NCBI RefSeq assembly: GCF_000970305.1
Contig: NZ_CP009517.1
Span: 2,666,001-2,730,000 of the forward strand
Direction of reading: 5' to 3'
Length of the DNA: 64,000 nucleotides
From: Methanosarcina barkeri 3
GTDB lineage: Archaea; Halobacteriota; Methanosarcinia; Methanosarcinales; Methanosarcinaceae
Below the pieces are notes generated by a model, which saw only the letters and a list, made by a program, of their open reading frames with translations, ran no database searches and was not told where the DNA came from. Below are positions 49,861-58,967 of this stretch, piece by piece. The position numbers and the translations under genes are program-made. Numbering within the stretch: position 1 is the stretch's first letter; every line of letters starts with the position of its first letter.

Positions 49861-50418
49861 ATGAAAGTTATAGGTATTGTAGGAAGCCCCCGAAAGAATG
49901 GAAACACGAACATTCTTGTCCAGCAGGTCCTGGAAAGCGCAGCAGAAGCAGGTGTCGAAACCCGGACATTTATTCTCAACGAGATGAACTACAAAGGCTG
50001 CCAGGGCTGCGGATACTGTAGAAGCCATGACAAATGCAAGCTTGAAGATGATCTTACGGAAGTATTCGATGAACTTGCGTCAGCAGACGGAGTTGTCTTT
50101 GGTTCTCCGATTTATTTTGGCCAGTTTACAGGCCAAATGCGGCTTTTCCTTGACCGTTGCTACTCCCTTATAAATGCTGACTTCTCTCCTCGTCTCCCTG
50201 TCGGGAAAAAGGCGATAATTGTCGGAGTTCAGGGAGCTCCTGACCCAGAAGCCTTTAAAGGGGTCTACGAAGAGTTCAAAGGGCAAGTTTCCGGCTTCAT
50301 GCAGGCAGAAGTAAAGGATGTCCTTATAGGAGTTGGCTATAACATTCCGGGTGAGGTCAAGAATAATATAGAGCTTATGGAAAAAGCAAAAAATGCAGGT
50401 CTTAACCTGTTCAAATGA
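49861..50418 (+). CDS. Iron-sulfur flavoprotein (Isf family)
   Basis: 185 aa from ATG 49861 with AAGAGG 10 nt upstream (GTG 49852 touches that site and is rejected). Flavodoxin-like fold: GSPRKNGNTNILV binds FMN phosphate, and GSPIYFGQFTGQMRLFLDR is typical of NADPH-FMN reductase/Isf proteins. C47-x2-C50-x2-C53-x5-C59 is the compact 4Fe-4S motif of Isf. In Methanosarcina, Isf-type proteins reduce O2 or H2O2 using ferredoxin electrons. An oxidative-stress role is inferred from family and the neighbouring regulator. Confidence 0.88.
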   Translation: MKVIGIVGSPRKNGNTNILVQQVLESAAEAGVETRTFILNEMNYKGCQGCGYCRSHDKCKLEDDLTEVFDELASADGVVFGSPIYFGQFTGQMRLFLDRCYSLINADFSPRLPVGKKAIIVGVQGAPDPEAFKGVYEEFKGQVSGFMQAEVKDVLIGVGYNIPGEVKNNIELMEKAKNAGLNLFK

Positions 50419-50568
50419 AGGAAAAAATAAATAAAAATAAAACCGAAACTAAAGAAGCGGGAACCCAAAACGGGAAGAAAATAAAAAAGGGTGAGAAAAA
50501 CAAAGGGTTAGAAAAACCTGGAAAAATTTCCTCGCCCAGATTTTTCAGGGAAGAATAGGAGTCTGAAT

Positions 50569-51093
50569 ATGGAAACTCTTGAAGCAATCCACACTCGCCG
50601 AAGCATTCGAAAATATACTGACAGGCCTGTTCCGAGAGAGCTTGTTACCGAACTTCTCAGAGCTGCAATGAGTGCTCCGTCAGCAGTCAACACCCAACCC
50701 TGGATCTTTATTATTATTGATGACAGGAAGCTCCTTGATGAAGTCCCTACTTTCAGCCCTTATGCAGGCATGTGCAGGGAAGCTCCTCTTGCAATTCTTG
50801 TCTGTGGGGATACAACTCTTGAAAAAGTTCCAGGGTACTGGGTTCAGGACTGTTCGGCAGCTACCCAGAACCTCCTGCTTGCAGCTCACGATGCCGGGCT
50901 TGGGGCAGTCTGGACCGGGATCTATCCGATGAAGGACCGGGTTGAAGGTTTCAGGAAAGCCTTTGGACTGCCTGAACACGTAATTCCTCTAGCTTTTGTA
51001 CCCTTAGGTTATCCTGACCAGAAACCAGGTCCTCAGGACAGGTTTGATAAAACAAAAATCTACCACAACAGGTACGGCCAAAAAAGAGAGTGA
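50569..51093 (+). CDS. Nitroreductase-family FMN oxidoreductase
   Basis: 174 aa, preceded by AATAGGAGT. METLEAIHTRRSIRKYTDRPVPRELV with SAPSAVNTQPW and the late GLGAVWTGIYP are nitroreductase signatures that bind FMN in a dimer interface. It has an extra Cys pair (GMCREAP, DCSAATQN). Substrate not evident. It lies 150 nt after the Isf-like gene on the same strand and may belong to a redox-stress set with it and the ABM protein. Confidence 0.9.
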   Translation: METLEAIHTRRSIRKYTDRPVPRELVTELLRAAMSAPSAVNTQPWIFIIIDDRKLLDEVPTFSPYAGMCREAPLAILVCGDTTLEKVPGYWVQDCSAATQNLLLAAHDAGLGAVWTGIYPMKDRVEGFRKAFGLPEHVIPLAFVPLGYPDQKPGPQDRFDKTKIYHNRYGQKRE

Positions 51094-51202
51094 GACTGTA
51101 AAGCCGGCAGAACAAAATTTATACCAACTACAACAGCAATAAAGATAAGTATTGAAAGTACGAAATTCAGGAAAATAATTTTTACTAAACGCTGGTGATT
51201 TT

Positions 51203-51493
51203 TTGACAATACGTGTGGTTGCAAAAAATTATGTCAAACCTGAGAAGACTCAGGAATTTTTAGGATTATGCAGAAAACTCGTTGAAGCATCATTAAAGGA
51301 TGAAGGCTGCATCGATTATGGGCTGTACCAGGAACTTGAAAACTCAGGAAACCTGACATTCTTAGAAGAATGGAAAGATGAAAAAAGCCTTGATCAGCAT
51401 TTAAATTCCAGTCATTTTAAAGAAATATTTCCATTGCTTTCGGAATATCTTGAAAAAGAAACTGAGGTTAATGTCTATAGAAAAACACTGTAA
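51203..51493 (+). CDS. ABM-domain (YgiN-like) monooxygenase
   Basis: 96 aa from TTG 51203, with GGTGAT 4 nt upstream; no ATG or GTG is better placed. One antibiotic-biosynthesis-monooxygenase ferredoxin-like domain: IRVVAKNYVKPEKTQEFL, EGCIDYGLYQELENSGNLTFLEEWKDEKSLDQHLNSSHF. Proteins like YgiN act on quinols or serve heme-degradation-like roles without a metal. Substrate unknown. Confidence 0.85.
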   Translation: MTIRVVAKNYVKPEKTQEFLGLCRKLVEASLKDEGCIDYGLYQELENSGNLTFLEEWKDEKSLDQHLNSSHFKEIFPLLSEYLEKETEVNVYRKTL

Positions 51494-51753
51494 TATTTCA
51501 GGTGTGTTTCATCTGTTTAATTTTTAACCTCTTCTCGAACAATTTTGGGAGATCAATACCGTATTAATGCAGTAGTAAGTAAATTAAAAAGAAGAAAGTA
51601 GATATGGCAGAGAAAAGTCAAGATCAATAACAATATTCTTCTGTTCCAGACAAGAACCCTTTTGAGGGTAAAATATGAGATGTGTTTTGAAAGTGATTTT
51701 GCTGCAAATAGTAAATTCATAATATGAGTCAATAAAGTATAATGTTTACTATT

Positions 51754-52050
51754 TTATGTAGAGTTTTCACTTTTCATTTCATTCCACAGCTCTTCAATTA
51801 CTATCTCTTCTTCAGGGCTTGCATTCTCAAGCAGGTGTTCAAGATCCTTCATCTCAGAATCAAACTCTTGAATTTCAGCCTCAGTAAGTCCCGCTTCGAG
51901 ATTTTCATCCGGTTCGCCATTTTTCATCTCAGCAACGTCTGGGTCTGCCTTTGATTCTTTTACTTCAGATGCACTATCTTCGACACAACCGGACCCTGCA
52001 AGCCAGACAATTAAAGCTGACAGTACGAGCAGGTGAGCAAATTTGACCAT
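51754..52050 (-). CDS. Small acidic lipoprotein
   Basis: 98 aa from ATG 52050, with GAGGAGG 6-12 nt upstream. A signal sequence ends in the lipobox LAGSGC. The mature part is very acidic (KADPDVAEMKNGEPDENLEA, EAEIQEFDSEMKDLEHLLEN) and probably helical. No family recognised. It follows the 52340-52062 gene after 11 nt, so the two form an operon. Confidence 0.7.
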   Translation of the reverse strand: MVKFAHLLVLSALIVWLAGSGCVEDSASEVKESKADPDVAEMKNGEPDENLEAGLTEAEIQEFDSEMKDLEHLLENASPEEEIVIEELWNEMKSENST

Positions 52051-52061
52051 TTTCTGCCTCC

Positions 52062-52340
52062 TCAATTATTTGATTTTTTTTCTTGCTTGTAGTCTGAGTT
52101 TCTGTTCCTATCTTTTACACTGAAATTGACCTGAAGCCTTTCCTTATCTATCGCAGAATCACCAGCGTCACCTGTGTAATGATTAGATAGATTGCGGACA
52201 CCTTCGCTTATATACTTACTTTGATTGTCTTTTCCGCGTTCAGAGGAATCTTTGGTAGCGAAGGAGACTTTCGGAATTATGCTAAATAATATTAACATTG
52301 TAAAATAAGCCATAAATAGAAAAACTTTTGATTCTTTCAT
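52062..52340 (-). CDS. Small secreted hydrophilic protein
   Basis: 92 aa. ATG 52340 with GAGGGGGT upstream. Signal peptide 1-29 (IPKVSFA). The mature part is charged and low-complexity (KDRNRNSDYKQEKKSNN), probably disordered. First gene of a two-gene unit with the acidic lipoprotein; together they offer one basic and one acidic partner. Function unknown. Confidence 0.6.
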   Translation of the reverse strand: MKESKVFLFMAYFTMLILFSIIPKVSFATKDSSERGKDNQSKYISEGVRNLSNHYTGDAGDSAIDKERLQVNFSVKDRNRNSDYKQEKKSNN

Positions 52341-52818
52341 CTGACCCCCTCATTCAGTTGAAAGTTTGTTATATTGTTTATGGAATAAGGTAAATATAAA
52401 CATTCTTTTCAGAGAGTTTATCAACTTTTTTGGAGAGCTTATCAACCATGTATCTCTGACGATGAAGTATGTATTTCTAACAATGGGATTAACTCTAGTG
52501 AATATCCACTAAAAAACATATTTTAATGTAAAATATTCGGATTTCTAGGTATATAAAAATTAAAAACTTTAAATGTTAGGCATGCTTAAGAGTTAATTAC
52601 CTATAAATCTGAATATAAATAATTAATATGTTTAAATAGAAATAACGCCCTGGTTATATTCCATTGAGGAATATATTACTGGATTGTAAGCAACTATGCC
52701 AGTTCTACCTGAAAGATAGAGAAAAACCTGAAGGGAGATCAATTCGAAAAAGGAAGAGGAAATAGAGAATAAGAATAGAGAATAGAGAGTAAAAACAGTC
52801 CAGTGGAGGAACAAAGAA
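52341..52818. other. Divergent spacer between the small secreted protein and the flavoprotein
   Basis: 478 bp with no gene. A TATA-like TTTAAATAGAAA (52631-52642) could drive the 52819 gene, giving a leader of roughly 150 nt. Confidence 0.4.
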
Positions 52819-53403
52819 ATGAAAGTTGTTGCGTTTAACGGAAGTCCGAGAAAAGAAGGAAATACAGCTATCCTTATAAAGTATGTCCTTGCAGAACTTG
52901 AAAAGGAAGGAATAGAAACCGAAGTTATGCAGGTAGGAGGAAAAAAAATTCACGGCTGCACAGCTTGCGGGAAATGCTACGAAAAAATGGATAAGAAATG
53001 TATAAATGACAAGGATATAGTCAACAAATGCATTGAAAAAATGATTGAAGCCGATGGCATAATTCTAGCTTCGCCTACTTATTTTGCAGACTTAACTCCC
53101 GAACTTAAAGCTTTAATTGACAGGGCAGGTTTTGTTGCTAAAGCCAACAGCGAAATGTTCAGGCATAAAGCCGGAGCTGCAGTTGTTGCAGTGAGAAGAG
53201 CAGGCTCAATTCACGTTTTTGACTCAATCAACCATTTCTTCACAATTTCACAGATGATAATCCCGGGATCAAGCTACTGGAATATGGGAATAGGGCTTGC
53301 CGAAGGGGACGTTGAAAAAGATGAAGAGGGCATTCAAACAATGCAGACTCTGGGCCAGAATATGGCATGGCTTTTGAAGAAGCTCAATGCCAAGCCTTTT
53401 TAA
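52819..53403 (+). CDS. Iron-sulfur flavoprotein (Isf family), second copy
   Basis: 194 aa with GTGGAGGAAC before the ATG. FMN-binding [13 protein letters not shown] and [18 protein letters not shown], with C47-x2-C50-x2-C53-x7-C61 for the 4Fe-4S cluster. The spacing before the last Cys is two longer than in the 49861 protein. The C-terminal part differs ([30 protein letters not shown]) and resembles flavodoxin-like NAD(P)H reductases. Likely role in electron transfer or oxidative stress. Confidence 0.87.
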   Translation: MKVVAFNGSPRKEGNTAILIKYVLAELEKEGIETEVMQVGGKKIHGCTACGKCYEKMDKKCINDKDIVNKCIEKMIEADGIILASPTYFADLTPELKALIDRAGFVAKANSEMFRHKAGAAVVAVRRAGSIHVFDSINHFFTISQMIIPGSSYWNMGIGLAEGDVEKDEEGIQTMQTLGQNMAWLLKKLNAKPF

Positions 53404-53452
53404 AAAAGGCTTGAGCGAAAACCCCCTTTCAGCGAAGCAAACTTGAAACGAA

Positions 53453-54253
53453 TTAAAATTTTACCCGCCATTCGCTGGCGAAGATGAGCATGGATTCGTT
53501 TCTAAGCTGGCCTATGAGGCATACGTTTGCTTTTTTTGCGGCTTCAACGCCTGAGTCGAAGGGCATGGATTTGGTGGCTATAAGAGGGATCCCTGCTCGA
53601 GCGGCTTTTATGACCATATAGGCAGGCTGCCGACCTGTAGAGAGCATGTAATGTTGTGAGAGGTCAAGACCTTTGAGAAAGGCAGCCCCTACGGCTTTGT
53701 CTACGGCATTATGCCGTCCAACGTCAACTATTTGCACTGCAAGTTTTCCGTTTCGGTCTATCAGGGCTGCCAGATGGGTTCCTCTGGTAAGTTTGTATGT
53801 GTCAGATTCAAGGTATTCTGTACCTGTAAAAACGATTTGCGGTTCAAACATAGAGTCAGAATCTACAAAAAGTTCTCTGCTGGCCTTTTCTTTTTTTCCG
53901 GCTTTTCCAACTTCTTTAACTTCTTTAACTTCTTCGACTTCTCTGGCTTCTTCGACTTCTCCGGAGTTTTCTGTGTAGATATCCTGGCTCTCCTTTCGAG
54001 TCCGGACACGAATAGTACTGCCTTCTACCTCAATATTTTCGATTTCCCTGAAACTGACAATTCCTTCTGTAATCAGGTGGCCGACAGCAAGTTCTTTAAG
54101 TTCGAGCGGGGAGGCAAAAAGTGTCGTAAAGAGTTTTCCATTGAGAAAAAGCTTAATAGGGCATTCCTTTGCGAGCAGTACTTTAACATCTTCAGATCTG
54201 CCGTCTGAGTATATTCTTTTTGCAGGATAAGGAGTGGTATATTTTTCGGGCAT
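53453..54253 (-). CDS. fdhD: FdhD-like protein lacking the CXXC motif
   Basis: 266 aa. The FdhD/NarQ fold is clear from LFASPLELKELAVGHLITEGI, RGTHLAALIDRNGKLAVQIVDVGRHNAVDKAVG and STGRQPAYMVIKAARAGIPLIATKSMPFDSGVEAAKKANVCLIG. FdhD transfers sulfur from IscS-type desulfurases to bis-MGD cofactors, in E. coli using a CXXC at 121-124. Here that region is replaced by a charged low-complexity stretch (residues 98-126, EVEEAREVEEVKEVKEVGKA). Only C31 and one late Cys remain. It may serve the Mo/W formylmethanofuran dehydrogenase, since no formate dehydrogenase is near. That is inferred. Confidence 0.85.
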   Translation of the reverse strand: MPEKYTTPYPAKRIYSDGRSEDVKVLLAKECPIKLFLNGKLFTTLFASPLELKELAVGHLITEGIVSFREIENIEVEGSTIRVRTRKESQDIYTENSGEVEEAREVEEVKEVKEVGKAGKKEKASRELFVDSDSMFEPQIVFTGTEYLESDTYKLTRGTHLAALIDRNGKLAVQIVDVGRHNAVDKAVGAAFLKGLDLSQHYMLSTGRQPAYMVIKAARAGIPLIATKSMPFDSGVEAAKKANVCLIGQLRNESMLIFASEWRVKF

Positions 54254-54321
54254 ATGAATCGGTTTTCTCGCTTTTTGAGTATATGGAAAACATATGTATC
54301 CATATGCTTTTTTTCTTTCCG

Positions 54322-55830
54322 TTAGCTAAGAGAAACTGTAAGGTAATCGATATAGAAGGTACCCTGTTCGTTATTGTCAGTACTAACTTTCAAGTTAAGT
54401 ACAAGGTCTGAAGGCGAAGCTGGTGATACTGAAAATGTACTACTGTAAAGATTCCAGTTACCCGTAGGTAGATGATTTATTGAAGAAGTACTTTCTCCTG
54501 CAAGCAACATTTCCATTTTTGGCCCACTATAATTAAGGTCATCTGCATGGTACTTATAAATTATCATAACTGTTACCTGGGATGGACTGAAATCAAAACC
54601 ACTATAGTTGTTAAATTTGAATGTTAATTCAACATTACTATTATTGTTTAGATGCTGTGAGAACTCATTTTGAGGGCTATAAGGAGTTAAATCTACACCT
54701 GGGGAGTTTCCTGATGGTAATGGGGACTTTGAAGGATCATAATCTTTAAGAATGGAAGAGTCAGGAGACGGAGACAATGCTATACTATTATGCATTCCAG
54801 TAAATGTGTCAAAACAGTACCGTTGATTTAGCTTCATCAAATTAGAATTGAGATTATTTCCTTCTCCAAGCTCTACACCTATTGTCGTTTTACTTATATA
54901 GAGTCTTTCGAGATTTTTGGTGCTATTGGGCAGGAAAGAGAAGCGCACATGGCCAGAACCCTTCAAGTGTCGAACGGTATAATCTTCTTCGGGTCTGAGC
55001 TCTTTTTCTTGTGCAATTTCATTGAAGTATTCAATCCACGCATCTGGGTACCTTGTGACAATTGTCAGATTAAATGCTTTGATAGACGTGCTTGTGTTTT
55101 TGTAGTCATTGCTATCGAATACAGGTTCTGTTTTGTACCCTGTTAGTTGAAGTGGAACGACAGTATTTGATGATATAAAATCGCGCTTCCCTGAAAGCTG
55201 AACTGTTTGAATTATAACTGTGTAGTTATTTTCGTTAGTCTTATTTTCGATAGTTATTGAAGGCGGTTGTCTCATTACGGAACTTTTACCATTTGCAAGA
55301 ATCAAAGCTCCGTTTTCATACCTGATGACCTGGTCAGGATACTGCTTGTTTTCAGAGTAGCAGGTGATTCCTCCACACTCAAAAGTAATGTTGTCAGGTG
55401 TTATTTTTTGAGAAGGATTGCGCATTACTACTGTCATTGCATATCTTTCAGTATTCACCTCAAGTTTTCCATTCGATTTCAAAGGTTCTAAAAAAGGGAT
55501 TTCTCCTCCTCCAAGATCTATAGGAGCAGTTACTGAAATGTTATTACTTGCAGTATTGTTTAATTCCATGAGTCTGGAGAGTACATCAATATTAGTTTTT
55601 ACTACCCACATATCGTTCAATATATCATACATATAGTTCTGTTCAGCATCGTTTTTCCACTCTGGAACGTATTCAAGCCTGACTACTGAAGCTATTGTAA
55701 ACACAAGTCCCAATAATAGTATTGCTATAACAGCTGTTGCAGCAGCGGACTCAGATTTTGAAAAACGGAAAAATAGCCCTACTTTTCCCTCTTCTGTCCC
55801 TTTTCTTTTAGTGGAGGCATTCGGGAGCAT
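54322..55830 (-). CDS. Type IV pilin-like envelope protein
   Basis: 502 aa. A basic N-terminal segment (KVGLFFRFSKSE) is followed by a class III type hydrophobic segment (SAAATAVIAILLLGLVFTIASVV, about 27-49), as in archaeal pilins processed by EppA/PibD-like peptidases. The large extracellular part begins YVPEWKNDAEQNYMYDILND and includes DLGGGEIPFLEPLKSNGKLEV, shared with the 56920 protein. It ends in a beta-rich domain (about 380-502) with a carbohydrate-binding look. Third gene of a minus-strand cluster of three pilin-like proteins. Confidence 0.7.
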   Translation of the reverse strand: MLPNASTKRKGTEEGKVGLFFRFSKSESAAATAVIAILLLGLVFTIASVVRLEYVPEWKNDAEQNYMYDILNDMWVVKTNIDVLSRLMELNNTASNNISVTAPIDLGGGEIPFLEPLKSNGKLEVNTERYAMTVVMRNPSQKITPDNITFECGGITCYSENKQYPDQVIRYENGALILANGKSSVMRQPPSITIENKTNENNYTVIIQTVQLSGKRDFISSNTVVPLQLTGYKTEPVFDSNDYKNTSTSIKAFNLTIVTRYPDAWIEYFNEIAQEKELRPEEDYTVRHLKGSGHVRFSFLPNSTKNLERLYISKTTIGVELGEGNNLNSNLMKLNQRYCFDTFTGMHNSIALSPSPDSSILKDYDPSKSPLPSGNSPGVDLTPYSPQNEFSQHLNNNSNVELTFKFNNYSGFDFSPSQVTVMIIYKYHADDLNYSGPKMEMLLAGESTSSINHLPTGNWNLYSSTFSVSPASPSDLVLNLKVSTDNNEQGTFYIDYLTVSLS

Positions 55831-55885
55831 TTTCGAAACCTTAAGTTTGAATTTTGATATTTTAAATATTTTCCTTGCTTCCTTT

Positions 55886-56920
55886 TCAATTCAAGCCAAT
55901 TCCAGGTTCAGCCTTGATCACAGTTTCACTAACATATAATCCCCTCAAACCCTTTGTGTTTGTTTGGGGAAACGTCAAACGTACGAATGGAACTTCAGGA
56001 GGACATTCAAGGTCATAATCTAAGGAATCTATGTTTGCGTCCTTAGTTATTTTCTTAAAATACTGTTCCCAAGCTGCAGGATGTTCTGTCCAAACGGTTA
56101 ATTCCAGTTTCGTTAAGTTTTCTCCAACTGTTTCGTTGATTTCATACAAAGGTCTATAGTCTCTATAATTAATTCCTATAAGGCGAAGAGAGCACCCTCT
56201 ATTTGAGGAAACAACCTTTGGGGGAACATATGGTTGGAACACTCTCACATTATTTATAGTGAAATTATATTTAGTTGCTGTAGAATTGTCATCTAGCGCC
56301 TTGGAAATACGAATTGAAGGATAGAGCATCATAACTGACTGGTCTTCCTGGCCAGGAACTTGATTCTGGTTAAGAATTATAGCTCCGTTTTCGTAACTGA
56401 AAGCCTGATCAACATAGTAATTATTCTGAGAATTGTAGGTAATAGTACCACAGTTGATTAACTGAGTACGACTGGTAGAACCGTTGGGTGTTACTACTGT
56501 TGCTACTATGCCTATCTTACAATTATCTTTATTTACAGCGAGAGTTCCGCTCGATTTTATAGAGCCTACAAGTGGGAGGTCTCCCCCACCCATATTGAAA
56601 GGCACACTCATGATTAACTGAGGAGCTGAAGAGCTAGGGTTCAAAGAGTTAGAATAGGAAGATTCCGGATTTGAAGCCAGGATGATTGACATCATATCTA
56701 TTTTTGACTTAACTTCTGCCATATCTTCACATACATCCCCCATATGAGAGTATTCAGCATCGTTTTTCCACTCAGGAACACAGCCCACATATACGATAGT
56801 TAATGCCGACGATATGATTCCCAGCAACAATACTGCCCCAATAACAGTTGATGTTGCAAATTCCGAATGGGAAAAAAACTTTTTTTCGAATCCGATTTTG
56901 TCTGAATTAATTTTTTGCAT
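55886..56920 (-). CDS. Type IV pilin-like envelope protein
   Basis: 344 aa from ATG 56920 (a GTG 15 nt upstream is an alternative start). Short basic leader, then the hydrophobic segment TSTVIGAVLLLGIISSALTI. The ectodomain is paralogous to the 54322 protein: VPEWKNDAEYSHMGDVCEDM, FNMGGGDLPLVGSIKSSGTLAV, FSYENGAIILNQNQ, WEQYFKKIT. It lacks the extra C-terminal domain of its neighbour. It lies 55 nt upstream of that gene in the same direction, so they are probably co-transcribed minor pilins. Confidence 0.72.
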   Translation of the reverse strand: MQKINSDKIGFEKKFFSHSEFATSTVIGAVLLLGIISSALTIVYVGCVPEWKNDAEYSHMGDVCEDMAEVKSKIDMMSIILASNPESSYSNSLNPSSSAPQLIMSVPFNMGGGDLPLVGSIKSSGTLAVNKDNCKIGIVATVVTPNGSTSRTQLINCGTITYNSQNNYYVDQAFSYENGAIILNQNQVPGQEDQSVMMLYPSIRISKALDDNSTATKYNFTINNVRVFQPYVPPKVVSSNRGCSLRLIGINYRDYRPLYEINETVGENLTKLELTVWTEHPAAWEQYFKKITKDANIDSLDYDLECPPEVPFVRLTFPQTNTKGLRGLYVSETVIKAEPGIGLN

Positions 56921-56959
56921 TTTTTCAGCCCCCACGCCTTAGTCCCATGGACTTTTACA

Positions 56960-57976
56960 TTAAAAATCCACTTTAATTCCTATGAAGTCTACGCAATAAT
57001 ATTTATCAGTGGCTGCGTTTTCAGTGGTTGTGTTTCCAGTGGCTGAAAATCTGACTACCAATTTTTGAAGTTTCTCAGTAGTATTGACATAATACGGTGC
57101 TAAATTTATATCAAAGACAGTCTCACCGTCAGCCTCGCATTGTGCAAAATTATAATTTTCTTTCATAGTATAATCTATTCTCACCCAGTCAGAACCATTA
57201 TATATAGAAAGTGGAAACTCATTCGGGCTACAATCATGAGATTCATAAATTATTTTTAACTGAACCTGGCTTAACGGATCTGAAATCTCCATTTCATCCG
57301 TATCTATCCCAAATTGAAACTCCTGATATACAAATTGGTCTTTTGGAACTGAGTCTTTTGTATAAATACCATCACTGATGGCATCAACCATCTCGGTAGG
57401 CTGCCATCCCCCATTCTCTATGGAGTTACTGTAAACACTCCCATAAGGGTGTGGAGTTATCCACTCAGGAACTTTCCAGGAACCTCTCTGGAGTACTGCT
57501 CTCTGGATTACCTGATCGGATAGCTTATCGATAAAAAATATATCTATGTCTTCTCCTGCCTTGAGTTCAATGCTCTCGGTATTAATTTCTATGCAATCAC
57601 CAAGAGTGAAAACATCATCACTGGAAGCAGTTCCATTGGGGTTTTTAACAGTAAAGTCGTTACTATTACTATCAAATTCCCCTTTTTTCTCCCCATTGAC
57701 ATTAACAATTATTTTGATAGTAGACTCATCAATGGCTTCCCCTCCGCGATGGATGATCTGTAAAGTACTGGTACTTCTATTGAAATTCTCTTGCAGATCG
57801 GTATTCGGAGTATGTTCCGGTTTTACAACTCCCCCATCGGAAAATACGGCCAGCCCTATTGTAGAAAAAGCCAGAACTACTATACTCATCATGAGCAATT
57901 GCCCATATACTTCTGAAACTCCCCGGCAGTCCTGGTAAAGTACACAGCGCTTTTTGCCCTCCACGATAAAAACCAC
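56960..57976 (-). CDS. Type IV pilin-like envelope protein
   Basis: 338 aa from GTG 57976; another GTG four codons later is possible. Leader with DCRGVSEVYGQ before a hydrophobic segment (LLMMSIVVLAFSTIGLAVFS, about 27-47), a typical archaeal prepilin arrangement. The ectodomain starts with a beta-sandwich (STLQIIHRGGEAIDESTIKI, IEINTESIELKAGEDIDIFF) as in archaeal pilin-like proteins. It ends with a second beta-rich domain. First gene of the minus-strand cluster, divergent from the major pilin gene at 58264. Confidence 0.72.
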   Translation of the reverse strand: MVFIVEGKKRCVLYQDCRGVSEVYGQLLMMSIVVLAFSTIGLAVFSDGGVVKPEHTPNTDLQENFNRSTSTLQIIHRGGEAIDESTIKIIVNVNGEKKGEFDSNSNDFTVKNPNGTASSDDVFTLGDCIEINTESIELKAGEDIDIFFIDKLSDQVIQRAVLQRGSWKVPEWITPHPYGSVYSNSIENGGWQPTEMVDAISDGIYTKDSVPKDQFVYQEFQFGIDTDEMEISDPLSQVQLKIIYESHDCSPNEFPLSIYNGSDWVRIDYTMKENYNFAQCEADGETVFDINLAPYYVNTTEKLQKLVVRFSATGNTTTENAATDKYYCVDFIGIKVDF

Positions 57977-58133
57977 TTCCTAAAAATTTAATTACCATTT
58001 TTCTAAAGTGTATTTAATGGAATATTAACTTGACTGTCTGAGAAAATTTATTAAGGTAGAGTTGCTTATAGATATCTTGCTGAAATATTTTGCTATGATA
58101 ACATAGTTTATTCTTTGTTACACCCAGCAAAAG

Positions 58134-58148
58134 TTTAAATATATATAA
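58134..58148 (+). promoter_or_regulatory. TATA box of the pilin gene
   Basis: TTTAAATATATATAA lies 116 nt before the ATG at 58264. It predicts a start near 58170 and a leader of about 90 nt. AGGAGGGAG just before the ATG is a strong ribosome site, which fits a highly expressed pilin. Confidence 0.5.
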
Positions 58149-58263
58149 GAAGTTGAGTACAAACAGTCGGAATAAAAACATATTGTTAATTTTATTATCA
58201 GGTGTTAAAGGTATCTGGCAGTCTGTTACTGTCCTAATACATTTAACCAGGAGGGAGAAACAT

Positions 58264-58776
58264 ATGGATTTCAAGAAATTATTTAGAAAAGATGATAAAG
58301 CAGTTTCCCCGGTTATCGGTGTCATTTTGATGGTTGCAATTACCGTCATCCTTGCCGCCGCAATCGGTTCTTCAGTATTTGGTATGGGACCTGCTAAGTC
58401 TGCACCGCAGGCGAATCTTGAGATTAAAGCAGCTGGAATTACTAATAGTGGTAGTACTAGCGCAGTAGCATCTGTAAAAATCGAACACCTAGGAGGAGAC
58501 ATAATTCGTTTCGAAGACAGTGAAAAAACAAAAGTTACTGCGTCCCTTGAAAACGGTCAGTCTTATACAATCGGGGCTGCAAATAATGCTATTACAGCTA
58601 ATCCTGCCGGTCTTGGCACCTTAGATGTGGGTTCTGTAAAGACGCTCAAATTAGCGGATGGAGCTGGAGTAAACGCTTTTGTAGGAGTCGAACCTAAGTC
58701 TGGTAACACTGTCCATATCAAGATTATCGATGTCCAGACCAATCAGCTTATCTGTATCAAGGATGTAAGGCTTTAA
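58264..58776 (+). CDS. Archaeal type IV pilin
   Basis: 170 aa from ATG 58264, preceded by AGGAGGGAG; upstream in-frame residues are not pilin-like. The N-terminus MDFKKLFRKDDKAVSPVIG with VILMVAITVILAAAIGSSVF is the textbook archaeal pilin domain (DUF1628/PF07790 type): basic leader, class III cleavage before the hydrophobic assembly helix. The remaining 125 residues form a small beta domain. It would be processed by a prepilin peptidase and assembled by a PilB/PilC system that is not in this window. The three pilin-like genes across the divergent spacer may be minor subunits. Confidence 0.88.
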   Translation: MDFKKLFRKDDKAVSPVIGVILMVAITVILAAAIGSSVFGMGPAKSAPQANLEIKAAGITNSGSTSAVASVKIEHLGGDIIRFEDSEKTKVTASLENGQSYTIGAANNAITANPAGLGTLDVGSVKTLKLADGAGVNAFVGVEPKSGNTVHIKIIDVQTNQLICIKDVRL

Positions 58777-58967
58777 AAACAAGTTTAAGTACCTCAAAAA
58801 GGCACTTTTCCTTTTTTTACTTAATTTGTTTTAATCTTGAACTCGTTCTTCATTTTCGATTTTTGTCATATGGCTTTTACCTGTTTTAACTTTAATACTG
58901 CTTAGGAATATACTAATAGAATCTATCTCTAAACTAATTTTATTTTCATACTCAAAAAGAAAAAAAG
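58777..58967. other. Spacer after the pilin gene
   Basis: AT-rich with T-rich runs (CCTTTTTTTACTT at about 58809) that could end the pilin transcript. No gene. Confidence 0.4.

Noticed and set aside
54322-58776. Pilin cluster as an archaellum locus
   Set aside because: No fla/arl genes (ATPase, accessory proteins) and the N-terminus KAVSPVIG is of the pilin type rather than an archaellin.
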